Below are positions 6,701 through 13,780 of a stretch of 16,380 nucleotides of DNA, piece after piece (position 1 is the stretch's first letter; each line of letters starts with the position of its first letter). Below the pieces are notes generated by a model that was not told the origin of the DNA, did not search any database, and saw nothing but the letters and a program-made list of their open reading frames with translations. The stretch lies in the NCBI GenBank assembly GCA_001803565.1, contig MHDQ01000307.1, positions 1 through 16,380 of the forward strand. The letters are read 5' to 3'. The translations under genes and the position numbers were made by a program. This stretch comes from Nitrospinae bacterium RIFCSPLOWO2_12_FULL_45_22 (GTDB lineage Bacteria; 2-12-FULL-45-22).

Positions 6701-8540
6701 CAGGGCCTATATTGCGATGGAGAGCAGTAAAGAAGCCTTATCCCTCATGGAGTTATCGAAAGTATCTTCTAAGGGGGTAGACCCTGAAGGCAGGTTTTTC
6801 CTGGCAGAGCTTTTTCTTCTTTTGAAAAGAGGTGATGAGGCTTTGCAAGTTTACGAAGGGTTGCAAAATGGTGAGGAGAAACTGGTATCTGTTGTTTCGG
6901 GCCTGATTTATGCTAATTACCTGCTTGATCAAGAAGAAAAAGCCGAAGCCCTCCTTCATGATTTTTTTCATAGAGAGCAAAATTTCTTCGTCCGGCTCGA
7001 TTTATTTCGTAATCTGTCTCATATGGGTTTAGGTAGGGATGATGGGTTTTACCGGGACTTTGTCGTGAGAGGCATGGAGAAGTTACTGAAGGAAAGGGAC
7101 GAGAAGGATGCGCTTTTCTTCCTGGCCTATAGTCTGTCTATCCATGGGCATTTGCGAGAGGGGCTGGATTGGTTTCGGGTCATGCTCCGGGGAAAAGCGA
7201 CCCCTCTCCCAGTCCTGTGGATGGCAAGGGTATTGAGCTGGAATAAAGATTACAAAGGGTCTATTGAGGCATATAATCGATATCTGGCTTACAATCCTGG
7301 CGACTTCCTGGCCAGGAGAGAAAGGGCAAGGGTCATGGTAGAGAAGGCAAGGGTCATGGGATGGATGATTGATTACCAGGGGTCCCTCCATGCCTATCAC
7401 GATATCGTTGATGATGGTGGCCCCTGGAAGGAAGTTGAGATGGAGGCTAAGGCCAAGGAGTTCCTATTTAAGGGTTGGATTTTGGATGCCCTCCCAAAGT
7501 ATCGCCTTCTCATTGAAGAGGAGCCAGCGAACAGCGAGGCCCTCTTCGAGCTAGGGCAAATATATTCCAAAAAGGGATTCCATGATCTGGCGATAGAATC
7601 TTACCTTAACTTACTCACGGCCTTCCCGGCTCATCCGGAAGGGCTGATAGCCCTGGAGAGACAGAAACTATACAAGAAGCCTTTTCCTGTCCTGGAGTAT
7701 CAGTTAGTGGACCAGGATGGATTTGATGATAAACGTTCCATAGCCTATGATCAGTTGGAAGCGATCTCCTTTTTCTCTCTATCTGATAATCTTAAACTAT
7801 CTGCTAGATACCAGAAGACCTTTTTCCGTTTCGATACTTTCAAGGATTTTTCTGGGGACCAGCCGCGTATTGATATTGAATATCTTCCAAATATTAGATT
7901 ATCCCTAAAGGGCTTTTTCTCCTATCCGGTATATCAAAGGATTAATGAAGAGAATGCCAATTTTGGATTTGGGGCGAGCTATGCCTTTGACCATGGGCTG
8001 GAGGCATCGGCTGGTTACCATCGCGAAGACCTATGGGAGAACGTTAATACCTTACTTTCGAACGTATATTTTGACAGATTTTTTATTGGGGGTAGATACC
8101 TGAACGATCGGTTCCACCTGGATGGACTTGCTTCTTTTTCTTATTATTCAGACGATAATGTCAGGCCTTTCTTTAAGCTTAGGGGAAGCTACGACCTCAT
8201 GAGATTTCCCACGATCCTAAAAGCAATTATTGATTATGAGTTCTTCGACTTCAGGAAGGAGACCTTCTACTTCTCTCCCGATAACTATTCATTGGTGGCT
8301 CCCTATTTTCAGTGGAGGCATTATCTTAATAAGGATTTTTTTCATGAGGCGGATGAGATTTACTATGACCTCCTTGGGGGTTTCCGGATGGATTCCATGG
8401 GTAATTTCTATACAGATTTCCGGGCAGAGGCCCGCTATGAATGGCGCCAGAGGATCGAGGTCGGCCTCAGGGCGCAGTTTATTGATTCGGATGTCTATAG
8501 AGAGCAGAGGGTGGTCTTTTCTGTGGCTTTTAGGTTCTGA
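3720..8540 (+). CDS. bcsC: BcsC-like giant TPR scaffold with outer-membrane beta-barrel
   Basis: The frame is open from 3666, but ATG 3720 is preferred: AAAGG lies 7 bases upstream and the product then begins with a signal peptide (basic MNFSRRSGKLRK, hydrophobic SLILIIFFILSYG, likely cleavage after KALS). The 1606-residue product has about 1290 residues of TPR-type helical repeats (for example FQSAAKLMEVIIKKNPDD, FQKASELLYRVLKETPNDD, YREAEEVLGVLITSYPDD), room for about 30 or more units. A beta-rich domain from about residue 1322 has alternating aromatic/polar strands and ends VAFRF, the C-terminal Phe typical of outer-membrane barrels. This is the layout of BcsC and PgaA: periplasmic TPR scaffold plus export pore. 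E. coli BcsC is near 1157 residues, so this scaffold is markedly longer. A 7-residue in-frame duplication is visible near 7325-7359. It overlaps the preceding gene and sits 7 bases before the GH8 gene. The symbol reflects architecture; sequence identity to BcsC was not measured. Confidence 0.85.
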   Translation: MNFSRRSGKLRKIGSLILIIFFILSYGKALSQEKKPMGKKELREKVIIGAARNAWKMGDYQLAGERYKRAIVQYPHIWEIRREYAWVLRDAGKLMDSIEILEETSRDFPDREEIQLALVDAYIEIKDFQSAAKLMEVIIKKNPDDKNRLLRLAELHEWSGNYAKAIDLYRRIGILAVPEEKRDINTRLARLSRLAGDYEGAKLLYRELIRAELRDIDLVKEFVSLLEEMGETEELIDISLKALKLHPDDRNLLISIAMAYSTRKDFSAAQPYLEKAYHLYPTDIEIVKRLGYVFLWQKKFQKASELLYRVLKETPNDDTLREDLANSLLWGGMPREALTHYRSLIERRPEKPIERMMLEALKGSGLINDYLSFSDKYLKKYPAEDKVRRERAGYLASRGRLVEAIQEYETLGKSYPSDEALRSELANLYLSAKRYEDAVVILQDLLKAHPQDEPLRLSLARALWWSGNEDFAITHYKIILKNRPDDKLRREFADVLLSAHKYREAEEVLGVLITSYPDDIELLKKRLRALEAMNRWKEVESELKALIKKAPEWHDGRYNLARLYQWWGRGWEALPIMKELTAQFPGNKTYNLALGRLYQEMGYCKEAIPIFERHMGEGIDWKSRGSYIHSLVSCAQFPRADDQLDRLMREAPEAPYALIIKGQVLFRLGDYAGAKASFQKIVNGKESANIPFDARVFVTGNDDPRLDALLGLVDIDTIFGNYSGSLSILEKLSELKDEGNWPVLSRYVMALGHVDRLPEAYEMLDGLKKEKGERIDFLLVQGELHNLARNYYAAEASFRRVLSLEKRNIRAQMGLITSLEAQKRFKESHGALECLLEQVPGEIMIRTYYTELLIKNRQWEKARAEIDTIRSLSPHLLGPYLDWFFRASRDRQDARDLPEQLRSLLSRHSVPDDAKNRGVLSSLLFIQNRLLHHEKYYELYLLSKPFLPILSHDMRFMKNYQIAFLNSAKAKEALHDLSALRSQKRDIWLDLLLVRAYIAMESSKEALSLMELSKVSSKGVDPEGRFFLAELFLLLKRGDEALQVYEGLQNGEEKLVSVVSGLIYANYLLDQEEKAEALLHDFFHREQNFFVRLDLFRNLSHMGLGRDDGFYRDFVVRGMEKLLKERDEKDALFFLAYSLSIHGHLREGLDWFRVMLRGKATPLPVLWMARVLSWNKDYKGSIEAYNRYLAYNPGDFLARRERARVMVEKARVMGWMIDYQGSLHAYHDIVDDGGPWKEVEMEAKAKEFLFKGWILDALPKYRLLIEEEPANSEALFELGQIYSKKGFHDLAIESYLNLLTAFPAHPEGLIALERQKLYKKPFPVLEYQLVDQDGFDDKRSIAYDQLEAISFFSLSDNLKLSARYQKTFFRFDTFKDFSGDQPRIDIEYLPNIRLSLKGFFSYPVYQRINEENANFGFGASYAFDHGLEASAGYHREDLWENVNTLLSNVYFDRFFIGGRYLNDRFHLDGLASFSYYSDDNVRPFFKLRGSYDLMRFPTILKAIIDYEFFDFRKETFYFSPDNYSLVAPYFQWRHYLNKDFFHEADEIYYDLLGGFRMDSMGNFYTDFRAEARYEWRQRIEVGLRAQFIDSDVYREQRVVFSVAFRF
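7325..7359 (+). repeat. In-frame 21-base tandem duplication inside the scaffold gene
   Basis: GGCAAGGGTCATGG occurs at 7325-7338 and again at 7346-7359, exactly 21 bases (7 codons) apart, giving ARVMVEK then ARVMGWM in the protein. It lengthens a helix boundary between TPR units without breaking the frame and looks like recent slippage. Confidence 0.6.
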
Positions 8541-8547
8541 CCCTTAA

Positions 8548-9693
8548 ATGAAGATCATAATATCGGTTTTACTGATCATGTGTTTCCTATTAGGATGCGA
8601 GAAGAGAATGACGGGACTAAAACCCGGAACCCTAAAAGAAATGCTATCCCTTGCCTGGGAGGATTATAAAAAATCCTATATAAAGCCTGACGGTAGAGTA
8701 GTACGCCCCCTGGATGGGGGGGATACTGTATCAGAGGGCCAGGCCTATGCCATGCTTCTGGCCGTTTGGATGGATGACCGACCAGTTTTTGAGAGAGGCC
8801 TGGAATGGAGCAAACGCCATCTGTCCCGGGAAAAGGAGAAGGGGGATCACCTGTTAGCATGGCATTGGAGTGAAGGAGGGGTGACTGATTGGAACTCGGC
8901 TTCTGATGCGGACCTGGATTATGCCCTATCCTTACTTCTTGCTTACCGAAGATGGGGTGAAGAAGCATATAAGAAATGGGCTATAGAGGTCATGGAGAGT
9001 ATTCTTGCTGAAGAGACGATGCCGGACATGAAGGGTAATCTTTATTTGCTCCCTGGGACATGGGGGAGACTGGATAATGGCGCCTTCGTAACCAATCCAT
9101 CATACTACTCCCCTGCTTGGTATCGCCTATTCTTTTCCCTTACAGGAGATAAGCGATGGATGAATCTTCTGGAAGGGGCTTATCAAGTTATAGAGAAGGT
9201 TTCCATGCGCCTGGGTAAAGAACCGGGTGTAGGGCTGATTCCTGATTGGTGCATAGTAAAGCCCAATTTAGATACTGCTCCCGCCGATGGAATGAGCTCT
9301 CGCTACGGCTGGGATGCGATAAGAGTTGTCTGGCGGCTAGGAATAGACTGGACATGGTTCAAAGAAGAGCGGGCCAGGAGATATCTCGGGGTGGTTCTTA
9401 AGAAATTCTACGAGAAGGAGTGGTGGAGAAGGGGGGGTAAGGTTTATATAGAATATCATTACCAGGGAAGCCCCTACAAGGAGTATGAAAGCCCAGCTTC
9501 CTATTTAGCGGCCGCCTTCACCGCCTTTGTTGGAGAGGATAAAGATCTTATGGGAGAATTTTTGCATAAGGCATACGAATTTGGTGTCATCGGTGAAGAT
9601 GGTTTGCTCTTCGAGAAAAGAAAAGACTACTATTCTGACAGCCTTTCGCTCCTGTTTCTTACTCTATTAGCAGAAGCTGCAATAAGCTTCTGA
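8548..9693 (+). CDS. bcsZ: GH8 endo-beta-glucanase lipoprotein (BcsZ-like)
   Basis: This 381-residue product is a glycoside hydrolase family 8 enzyme, expected to cleave internal beta-1,4 links in the growing polymer in the periplasm. It begins with a lipoprotein signal (MKIIISVLLIMCFLLGC, lipobox LLGC, lipidated Cys17); E. coli BcsZ by contrast is soluble. TVSEGQAYAML carries the presumed general acid Glu63. The GH8 signature ASDADLDYALSLLLAYRRW starts at residue 118, with Asp122. NPSYYSP (183-189), LIPDW (230-234) and RYGWDAIRV (252-260, Asp256) match conserved BcsZ blocks, so it should be active. Length is typical. It starts 7 bases after the scaffold gene and lacks a strong ribosome site, so it is probably coupled and is the last gene of the tight operon. 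GH8 also includes chitosanases and lichenases, so substrate is inferred from context. Confidence 0.92.
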   Translation: MKIIISVLLIMCFLLGCEKRMTGLKPGTLKEMLSLAWEDYKKSYIKPDGRVVRPLDGGDTVSEGQAYAMLLAVWMDDRPVFERGLEWSKRHLSREKEKGDHLLAWHWSEGGVTDWNSASDADLDYALSLLLAYRRWGEEAYKKWAIEVMESILAEETMPDMKGNLYLLPGTWGRLDNGAFVTNPSYYSPAWYRLFFSLTGDKRWMNLLEGAYQVIEKVSMRLGKEPGVGLIPDWCIVKPNLDTAPADGMSSRYGWDAIRVVWRLGIDWTWFKEERARRYLGVVLKKFYEKEWWRRGGKVYIEYHYQGSPYKEYESPASYLAAAFTAFVGEDKDLMGEFLHKAYEFGVIGEDGLLFEKRKDYYSDSLSLLFLTLLAEAAISF

Positions 9694-9771
9694 AAGAAAT
9701 TGTAAGAACAGGGTTGTCCTTGTCCGATGCCACAGGGGTTGTTCCCAGGCTATATGATTCTTCCCGAATAT

Positions 9772-9789
9772 ATTGAAAGTTTATTCAAT
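9772..9789. promoter_or_regulatory. Small dyad upstream of the sulfatase-like gene
   Basis: ATTGAA and TTCAAT form a perfect 6-base inverted repeat with a 6-base spacer, 58 bases before the ATG at 9848. It could be an operator or chance in AT-rich DNA. No convincing sigma-70 promoter was found in the 154-base gap, so read-through from the operon is possible. Confidence 0.2.
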
Positions 9790-9847
9790 GAGCTAGTGTT
9801 AGCAAAGGTGCTCCTTGATTTCTTCTCTTAAGAAGGAGTGTATAGGA

Positions 9848-11758
9848 ATGGCACATAGATTCTTCAGGGAGATAAAAGGGTTTATTTGTATCTTCTATAT
9901 TGCTCTTATTACACTCGTAATCTCAAGGACTATCCTCCAAACGATCGGCAACATGTACATTGAGGAAGGACTTTTCGTGCTGGTTGCCCGACTCATGATA
10001 GACGAGCTTTATAATGCTATCCTCGAAACATGGCCTCTCCTGGTAATCATCTTAGTTTTGCAAGTGGTTCTTTCCATCTATTTCAACCGTGATTTCACCA
10101 GCTCACAAAAATGTATGGATGATAAAAAGGTGGAAGAGAAACGATACAGATCTATTCTGACCGTGTCCACAGTGTTTGCAGTCCCTATCTACCTGGGAAT
10201 TAGATGGATAGTTGGCTACAGACACCCGGTGATCTGGGTGTATTGTGGGGCAATATTGATACTGATTATTGCAGGGACATTGTCATGGTCGGCTATTTTC
10301 TCAAAGAAAAGGAGGATGAGAAAGGATGATAGGGAAGGAAAATTACATTTTAAATCTCTTCTCAGGCTTCACTACATGCTTTTTCTTACTCTTCTGATTT
10401 TTTTCCCTCCCTGGATGATCCTGATGAGTGCAAGACCTCTAAAGGAAAAAAATATTCTTCTCATAGTAATAGACACTCTCCGTGCAAACCACCTTGGATG
10501 TTATGGTTACAAGCGTTCTACAACTCCAAACATCAACAGGCTTGCTAAAGGTGGTGTGTTGTTTACTAATGCATATTCACAGTCCTCATGGACCAAAACA
10601 TCCATTGCCTCGCTTATGACAGGGGCTTATCCCTATCGTCACAACGTTTTCTACGAGAATGGCGACTATTCCGCTCTTCCAAAAGAGGTAGTAACCATTG
10701 CCGAGGTTTTACTTAACTCTGGTTATAAAACAGTAGGGTTCTCTGCAAACCCGCATATAATTCCTGAATTCGGATTCAGCCAGGGGTTCTCTTCGTTCCA
10801 ATATGATATCCTTTGGCGTCAAAACAGCACTGAGGTCGTTACGGAGATAGTGATAAATTATCTAAGGAGGCGGAAAGGATTGAAAAGTACATTTATGTAT
10901 GTTCATTACCTTGACCCGCACGATACCTATACTCCATCATTGCCATGCGAGGAATTTTCCCATGCTTACCAACCAGATAATCCTGCTGTAAGAGATGGCG
11001 AGGCTTATACCCTTTCTGGAGCACGCTCTTTAAAGACGAAACTGCATATGGGTGTCATACCAACACCCTATCCTATGAGCAGTAATGATCTTGAGTTTCT
11101 TATGGCTCTATACGATTGCGAGATAAGTCAAGTGGATGAAGGGGTCGGGAGGATTCTTGCAACTCTCGAAGACATCGGCGCCATGGATAATACTATCATA
11201 ATCGTGACCTCAGATCATGGTGAGGGATTCCTGGAACACGGCATGCTAACGCATGGATACCAGCTCTTTAACGAGACTGTAAAGATTCCACTGATCATCT
11301 ACGAACCCGGCTCTCCATACAGATCATTGCGATATGACAATCCCGTTGAGCTGATCGGAGTTTTCCCCACCATCCTTTCTCTTCTAGGTATCACTTTCAG
11401 TGGGGATATAGATGGCAATATCCTGCCTCCTTTCGAGTCTTCCTCGACATCCCAGGATGATTCGATTGCTTTTGGTATTACCCGCTTCAGGAAGCAAGAT
11501 AAGGCTTTTCTCCTGCAGGGAGATTGGAAAATAATCAGGGATTTTGTTAAAGCAGAAACGTCTCTTTTCAATATAGCGGAGGATCCGCTAGAAAAGGTCG
11601 ATGTAGTGGATGATAACCCGGATATAGTCAACAATATGTCGAGACGCATGGTGAAGATTATAAGACGCCCTATGAAGCCTATCTCATCGGTTGGATTTAG
11701 CCAGCCGGATAATCCCATTCTCAAGGAAAGGCTTAGATCACTTGGCTACCTCTACTGA
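9848..11758 (+). CDS. Five-TM alkaline-phosphatase-superfamily (sulfatase-like) enzyme, Thr nucleophile
   Basis: ATG 9848 is chosen because AAGGAG (9833-9838) lies 9 bases upstream, giving 636 residues. About 200 N-terminal residues hold five TM helices with basic loops after TM2 and TM4 (NRDFTSSQKCMDDKK..., SKKRRMRKDDREGK), so by the positive-inside rule the C-terminal catalytic domain is periplasmic. That domain is PF00884-type: NILLIVIDTLRAN (Asp209), SWTKTSIASLMTGAYPYRH, TSDHGEGF (Asp456, His457) and THGYQLFNETVKIPLIIYEP. In the nucleophile motif the Cys/Ser of true sulfatases (C/S-x-P-x-R) aligns with Thr249, so formylglycine formation is not expected. Thr is used by LtaS and EptA-type phosphotransferases. 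The topology also resembles BcsG, which adds phosphoethanolamine to cellulose (with Ser). The C-terminal LFNIAEDPLEKVDVVDDNP is sulfatase-like, so donor and acceptor are open. It follows the GH8 gene by 154 bases. Confidence 0.8.
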   Translation: MAHRFFREIKGFICIFYIALITLVISRTILQTIGNMYIEEGLFVLVARLMIDELYNAILETWPLLVIILVLQVVLSIYFNRDFTSSQKCMDDKKVEEKRYRSILTVSTVFAVPIYLGIRWIVGYRHPVIWVYCGAILILIIAGTLSWSAIFSKKRRMRKDDREGKLHFKSLLRLHYMLFLTLLIFFPPWMILMSARPLKEKNILLIVIDTLRANHLGCYGYKRSTTPNINRLAKGGVLFTNAYSQSSWTKTSIASLMTGAYPYRHNVFYENGDYSALPKEVVTIAEVLLNSGYKTVGFSANPHIIPEFGFSQGFSSFQYDILWRQNSTEVVTEIVINYLRRRKGLKSTFMYVHYLDPHDTYTPSLPCEEFSHAYQPDNPAVRDGEAYTLSGARSLKTKLHMGVIPTPYPMSSNDLEFLMALYDCEISQVDEGVGRILATLEDIGAMDNTIIIVTSDHGEGFLEHGMLTHGYQLFNETVKIPLIIYEPGSPYRSLRYDNPVELIGVFPTILSLLGITFSGDIDGNILPPFESSSTSQDDSIAFGITRFRKQDKAFLLQGDWKIIRDFVKAETSLFNIAEDPLEKVDVVDDNPDIVNNMSRRMVKIIRRPMKPISSVGFSQPDNPILKERLRSLGYLY

Positions 11759-11809
11759 GGCAGAGGGTGCTATATCTATATGACCGCTGTGGTGATGCAG
11801 AAGTTATAT

Positions 11810-11846
11810 GCTGGGGTTTTTGATCCTAGGGTAATCAAAGCCCGGC
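11810..11846 (+). terminator. Hairpin after the sulfatase-like gene, weak terminator candidate
   Basis: GCTGGGGTTTTTGAT (11810-11824) can pair with ATCAAAGCCCGGC (11834-11846) across a 9-base loop, with a G-T pair and a small bulge. It lies about 50 bases after the stop codon. The bases that follow (ATAAAATATG) are not a T-run, so termination is doubtful. Confidence 0.25.
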
Positions 11847-11905
11847 ATAAAATATGTCGTGTCTTTTGCTCTTAGGGTTTTTTAAACTACCTTCAGGCAT
11901 TTCTT

Positions 11906-13120
11906 GTGACGGAGAAAAAGTTACTTCCATTCTTGGGGATCATTAGTTGTCTATTTCTGGCAGTAACGCTAGGGGTGTTTTGTAAGGATGTAGTCCCTGA
12001 AATCGCGCCCAGGATGGATTTTATCTCGTACTGGTGCACCTCAAGAATGCTCCTGGAAGGGGAAAATCTTTATGACTTTGACAGGTTGTTTGAGCGGGAA
12101 AAGACCCTGGGCTGGCAGCAGGAAACGCCCCTTATAATGTTTAATCCGCCCTGGTTGGCCGTGCTGGTAATACCCCTGGCTCTGCTAAAATACGAGCATG
12201 CCGCCTATTTTTGGATGATTATTAATCTGTTGGTTTCTTTTTTAAGTTCCGCTCTCCTATGGAGGGTCTATGCCAGGGAAAAATTTCCTGGGTATCTAGG
12301 CCTGGTGTGGGCGGTTACCATTATTTTTTACCCTACTCTCCTTATAATCTGGTTAGGCCAGATGACCTGGCTTACCCTCCTGGGGATTTCGGGATTTCTT
12401 TATTTTTATAAAGAAGAAAGGGATTACCTCTGTGGAATATTTCTGGTATTGATGACCATAAAACCTAACCTGATGCTTATCCTATTCCCAATTATTCTTT
12501 TCTTGATCATCTACCAAAGGCGATATAAGATATTTTTGAGTTCGGGTGTCCTATTCCTTCTGCTGATTGCCATTCTGACGGCCTACTTCCCTTCCTGGCT
12601 CCAAGATTATCTGGGTGTAGCCCTGGAGAAGCCCCCCCTTGACCTCAAAACCCCCACCATAAGGTATATGGCTTATAAATACTTGGTGGGAGAAAATATA
12701 ATTCAATACTTTACCCTTATTTTTGCCCCCATAACTATTTTGGCCTTTATTAACTGGAGGAAATTAATAAAGCTAGAAGAAGCAATGGGAACTATTATAG
12801 TAATGACCTTTCTGTCAACTATATTCTGCTGGAGCTATGATTTTGTCCTTTTCTTGATACCGATTTTTGAGATCCTCTCTTTCTCGGTTTTAAGGTCTGG
12901 TCTTCGCGGTAGTAAGATAGGCAAAATGTTCCTTATCTTTTTATTTATTTCCAACGGCATTCTTTATTGGCAAGGGATAAAAGAAATCCCTAATTATGTC
13001 TCCGTATGGTTTATCCCTTTTTTTACGGTCCTCTTTTTTGTCTTCCGGTATAAGCTTATGGTAACGGTTCAGGGAGCAGGACTCCGGCAAAGCGGGTACT
13101 ATCAAACGCAGGATCTCTGA
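11906..13120 (+). CDS. GT87-like (DUF2029) polytopic glycosyltransferase
   Basis: The start is GTG at 11906 with a weak CAGG 8 bases upstream; the next ATG (residue 37) would remove the first TM helix. The 404-residue product has about 10 TM helices. After TM1 comes the first periplasmic loop with DFISYWCTSRMLLEGENLYD (Asp38 onwards), then FNPPWLAVLVIPLAL, GQMTWLTLLGISGFLYF and LMTIKPNLMLILFP, all typical of the GT87/DUF2029 family. Known members are GT-C enzymes that transfer mannose or a related sugar from a polyprenyl-phosphate donor on the periplasmic face. The sugar is not predictable here. The downstream ALG5-like GT2 could supply a polyprenyl-phosphate-linked donor. About 150 bases separate it from the preceding gene, so it may have its own promoter, which I cannot identify. 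Confidence 0.75.
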   Translation: MTEKKLLPFLGIISCLFLAVTLGVFCKDVVPEIAPRMDFISYWCTSRMLLEGENLYDFDRLFEREKTLGWQQETPLIMFNPPWLAVLVIPLALLKYEHAAYFWMIINLLVSFLSSALLWRVYAREKFPGYLGLVWAVTIIFYPTLLIIWLGQMTWLTLLGISGFLYFYKEERDYLCGIFLVLMTIKPNLMLILFPIILFLIIYQRRYKIFLSSGVLFLLLIAILTAYFPSWLQDYLGVALEKPPLDLKTPTIRYMAYKYLVGENIIQYFTLIFAPITILAFINWRKLIKLEEAMGTIIVMTFLSTIFCWSYDFVLFLIPIFEILSFSVLRSGLRGSKIGKMFLIFLFISNGILYWQGIKEIPNYVSVWFIPFFTVLFFVFRYKLMVTVQGAGLRQSGYYQTQDL

Positions 13121-13218
13121 CCCATGGCTTTAATTCTGATTAACCCTAAAAGGTTGAGTTACCCAACTTGTGACTCAGGGATTTAGCCCGGATAAGTAAA
13201 CCCTTTGTCTTCAGGAAA

Positions 13219-13569
13219 ATGCAGGCATTTAACTCTAGACCCTGGCTAGTTTTAAATGAACTGCCGGTTTTATTTTCTGATACCTATTCGTTGGCATCTT
13301 CTTATTCAAATATATACTGGGACCTAAAACCGCTGCTGGACGATGTCAAGAATCGCAGGATTGATGGTGTTTTAATGAGTTTTGATCCCACTGATACTGA
13401 GCCCCTCAAAAATAAACCCTGGTTGCGAGGGCACTGGCCAGATATCTTTGTAAAAGAATTACTCCAATACTATGAAAAATCCCCTGATACCAGATGGAAA
13501 AAAATCGGCATCGTTTGCTACCTTCCGAAAAAAAGAACTGATCAGTTCGAACTTAAACTGCTAAAATAG
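13219..13569 (+). pseudogene. Orphan C-terminal fragment of a GT-C-type glycosyltransferase
   Basis: This 116-residue frame (open since 13174, ATG at 13219, weak AGGA site) is soluble, with no TM helix. VLNELPVLFSDTYSLASSYSNIYWDLKPLLDDVKNRRIDGVLMS, split here only for description, resembles the C-terminal periplasmic tail of GT39/GT83/GT87-like membrane enzymes, where a pattern like 'LLAGKPVLFDPF...LVEDIRNRRFDLVIL' recurs. The many-helix membrane part that should precede it is absent: the upstream GT87 gene ends at 13120 in a different context and has its own C-terminus. I therefore read it as the remnant of a deleted gene. A genuine small protein cannot be excluded. A 12-base motif flanks it in inverted orientation (TTAACCCTAAAA at 13140-13151, TTTTGGGGTTAA at 13573-13584; 11/12). 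Confidence 0.55.
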
Positions 13570-13572
13570 GAA

Positions 13573-13748
13573 TTTTGGGGTTAACCCAAATAATGCAGTA
13601 AAAAAATTAGAACGCAGATTTACACAGATTTATAAAGATTTACGCAGATATGTCTTGAATATTTTTATTCAAAGAAGAAAGATAATTTTCTTTTTATAAT
13701 CCTGTAGTTTCTGCGTTCATCTGCGTCCAATTGCATTTTTGGGGTTAA
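13573..13748. repeat. MITE-like inverted-repeat element between 12-base direct repeats
   Basis: Direct repeats TTTTGGGGTTAA lie at 13573-13584 and 13737-13748. The 152 bases between them have related inverted ends: ATGCAG..GAACGCAGATTTACACAG on the left (from about 13593; core 13610-13627) and, on the right (13711-13736), CTGCGTTCATCTGCGTCC then AATTGCATT, whose complement reads AATGCAATT then GGACGCAGATGAACGCAG. A further ACGCAGAT copy is at 13642-13649. There is no coding capacity. From memory, ACGCAGATTTACACAGATT-type repeats are common dispersed elements in environmental genomes. The direct repeats may be a target duplication, though 12 bases is long and the left copy is also part of a small palindrome (GGGTTAACCC). 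Confidence 0.6.
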
Positions 13749-13780
13749 ATGGTTTAAGACTTTTATGGAGGGTTTTTCCC

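Noticed and set aside
8576-8968. 130-codon minus-strand open frame
   Set aside because: Antisense to the N-terminal half of the GH8 gene, covering its catalytic motifs; its composition looks like a shadow frame.
9694-9847. tRNA or small RNA in the gap after the GH8 gene
   Set aside because: No cloverleaf, no T-arm GTTCRA pattern and no stable hairpin with a T-run were seen.
11299-11724. 141-codon minus-strand open frame
   Set aside because: Antisense to the conserved C-terminal part of the sulfatase-like gene; no independent start signal.
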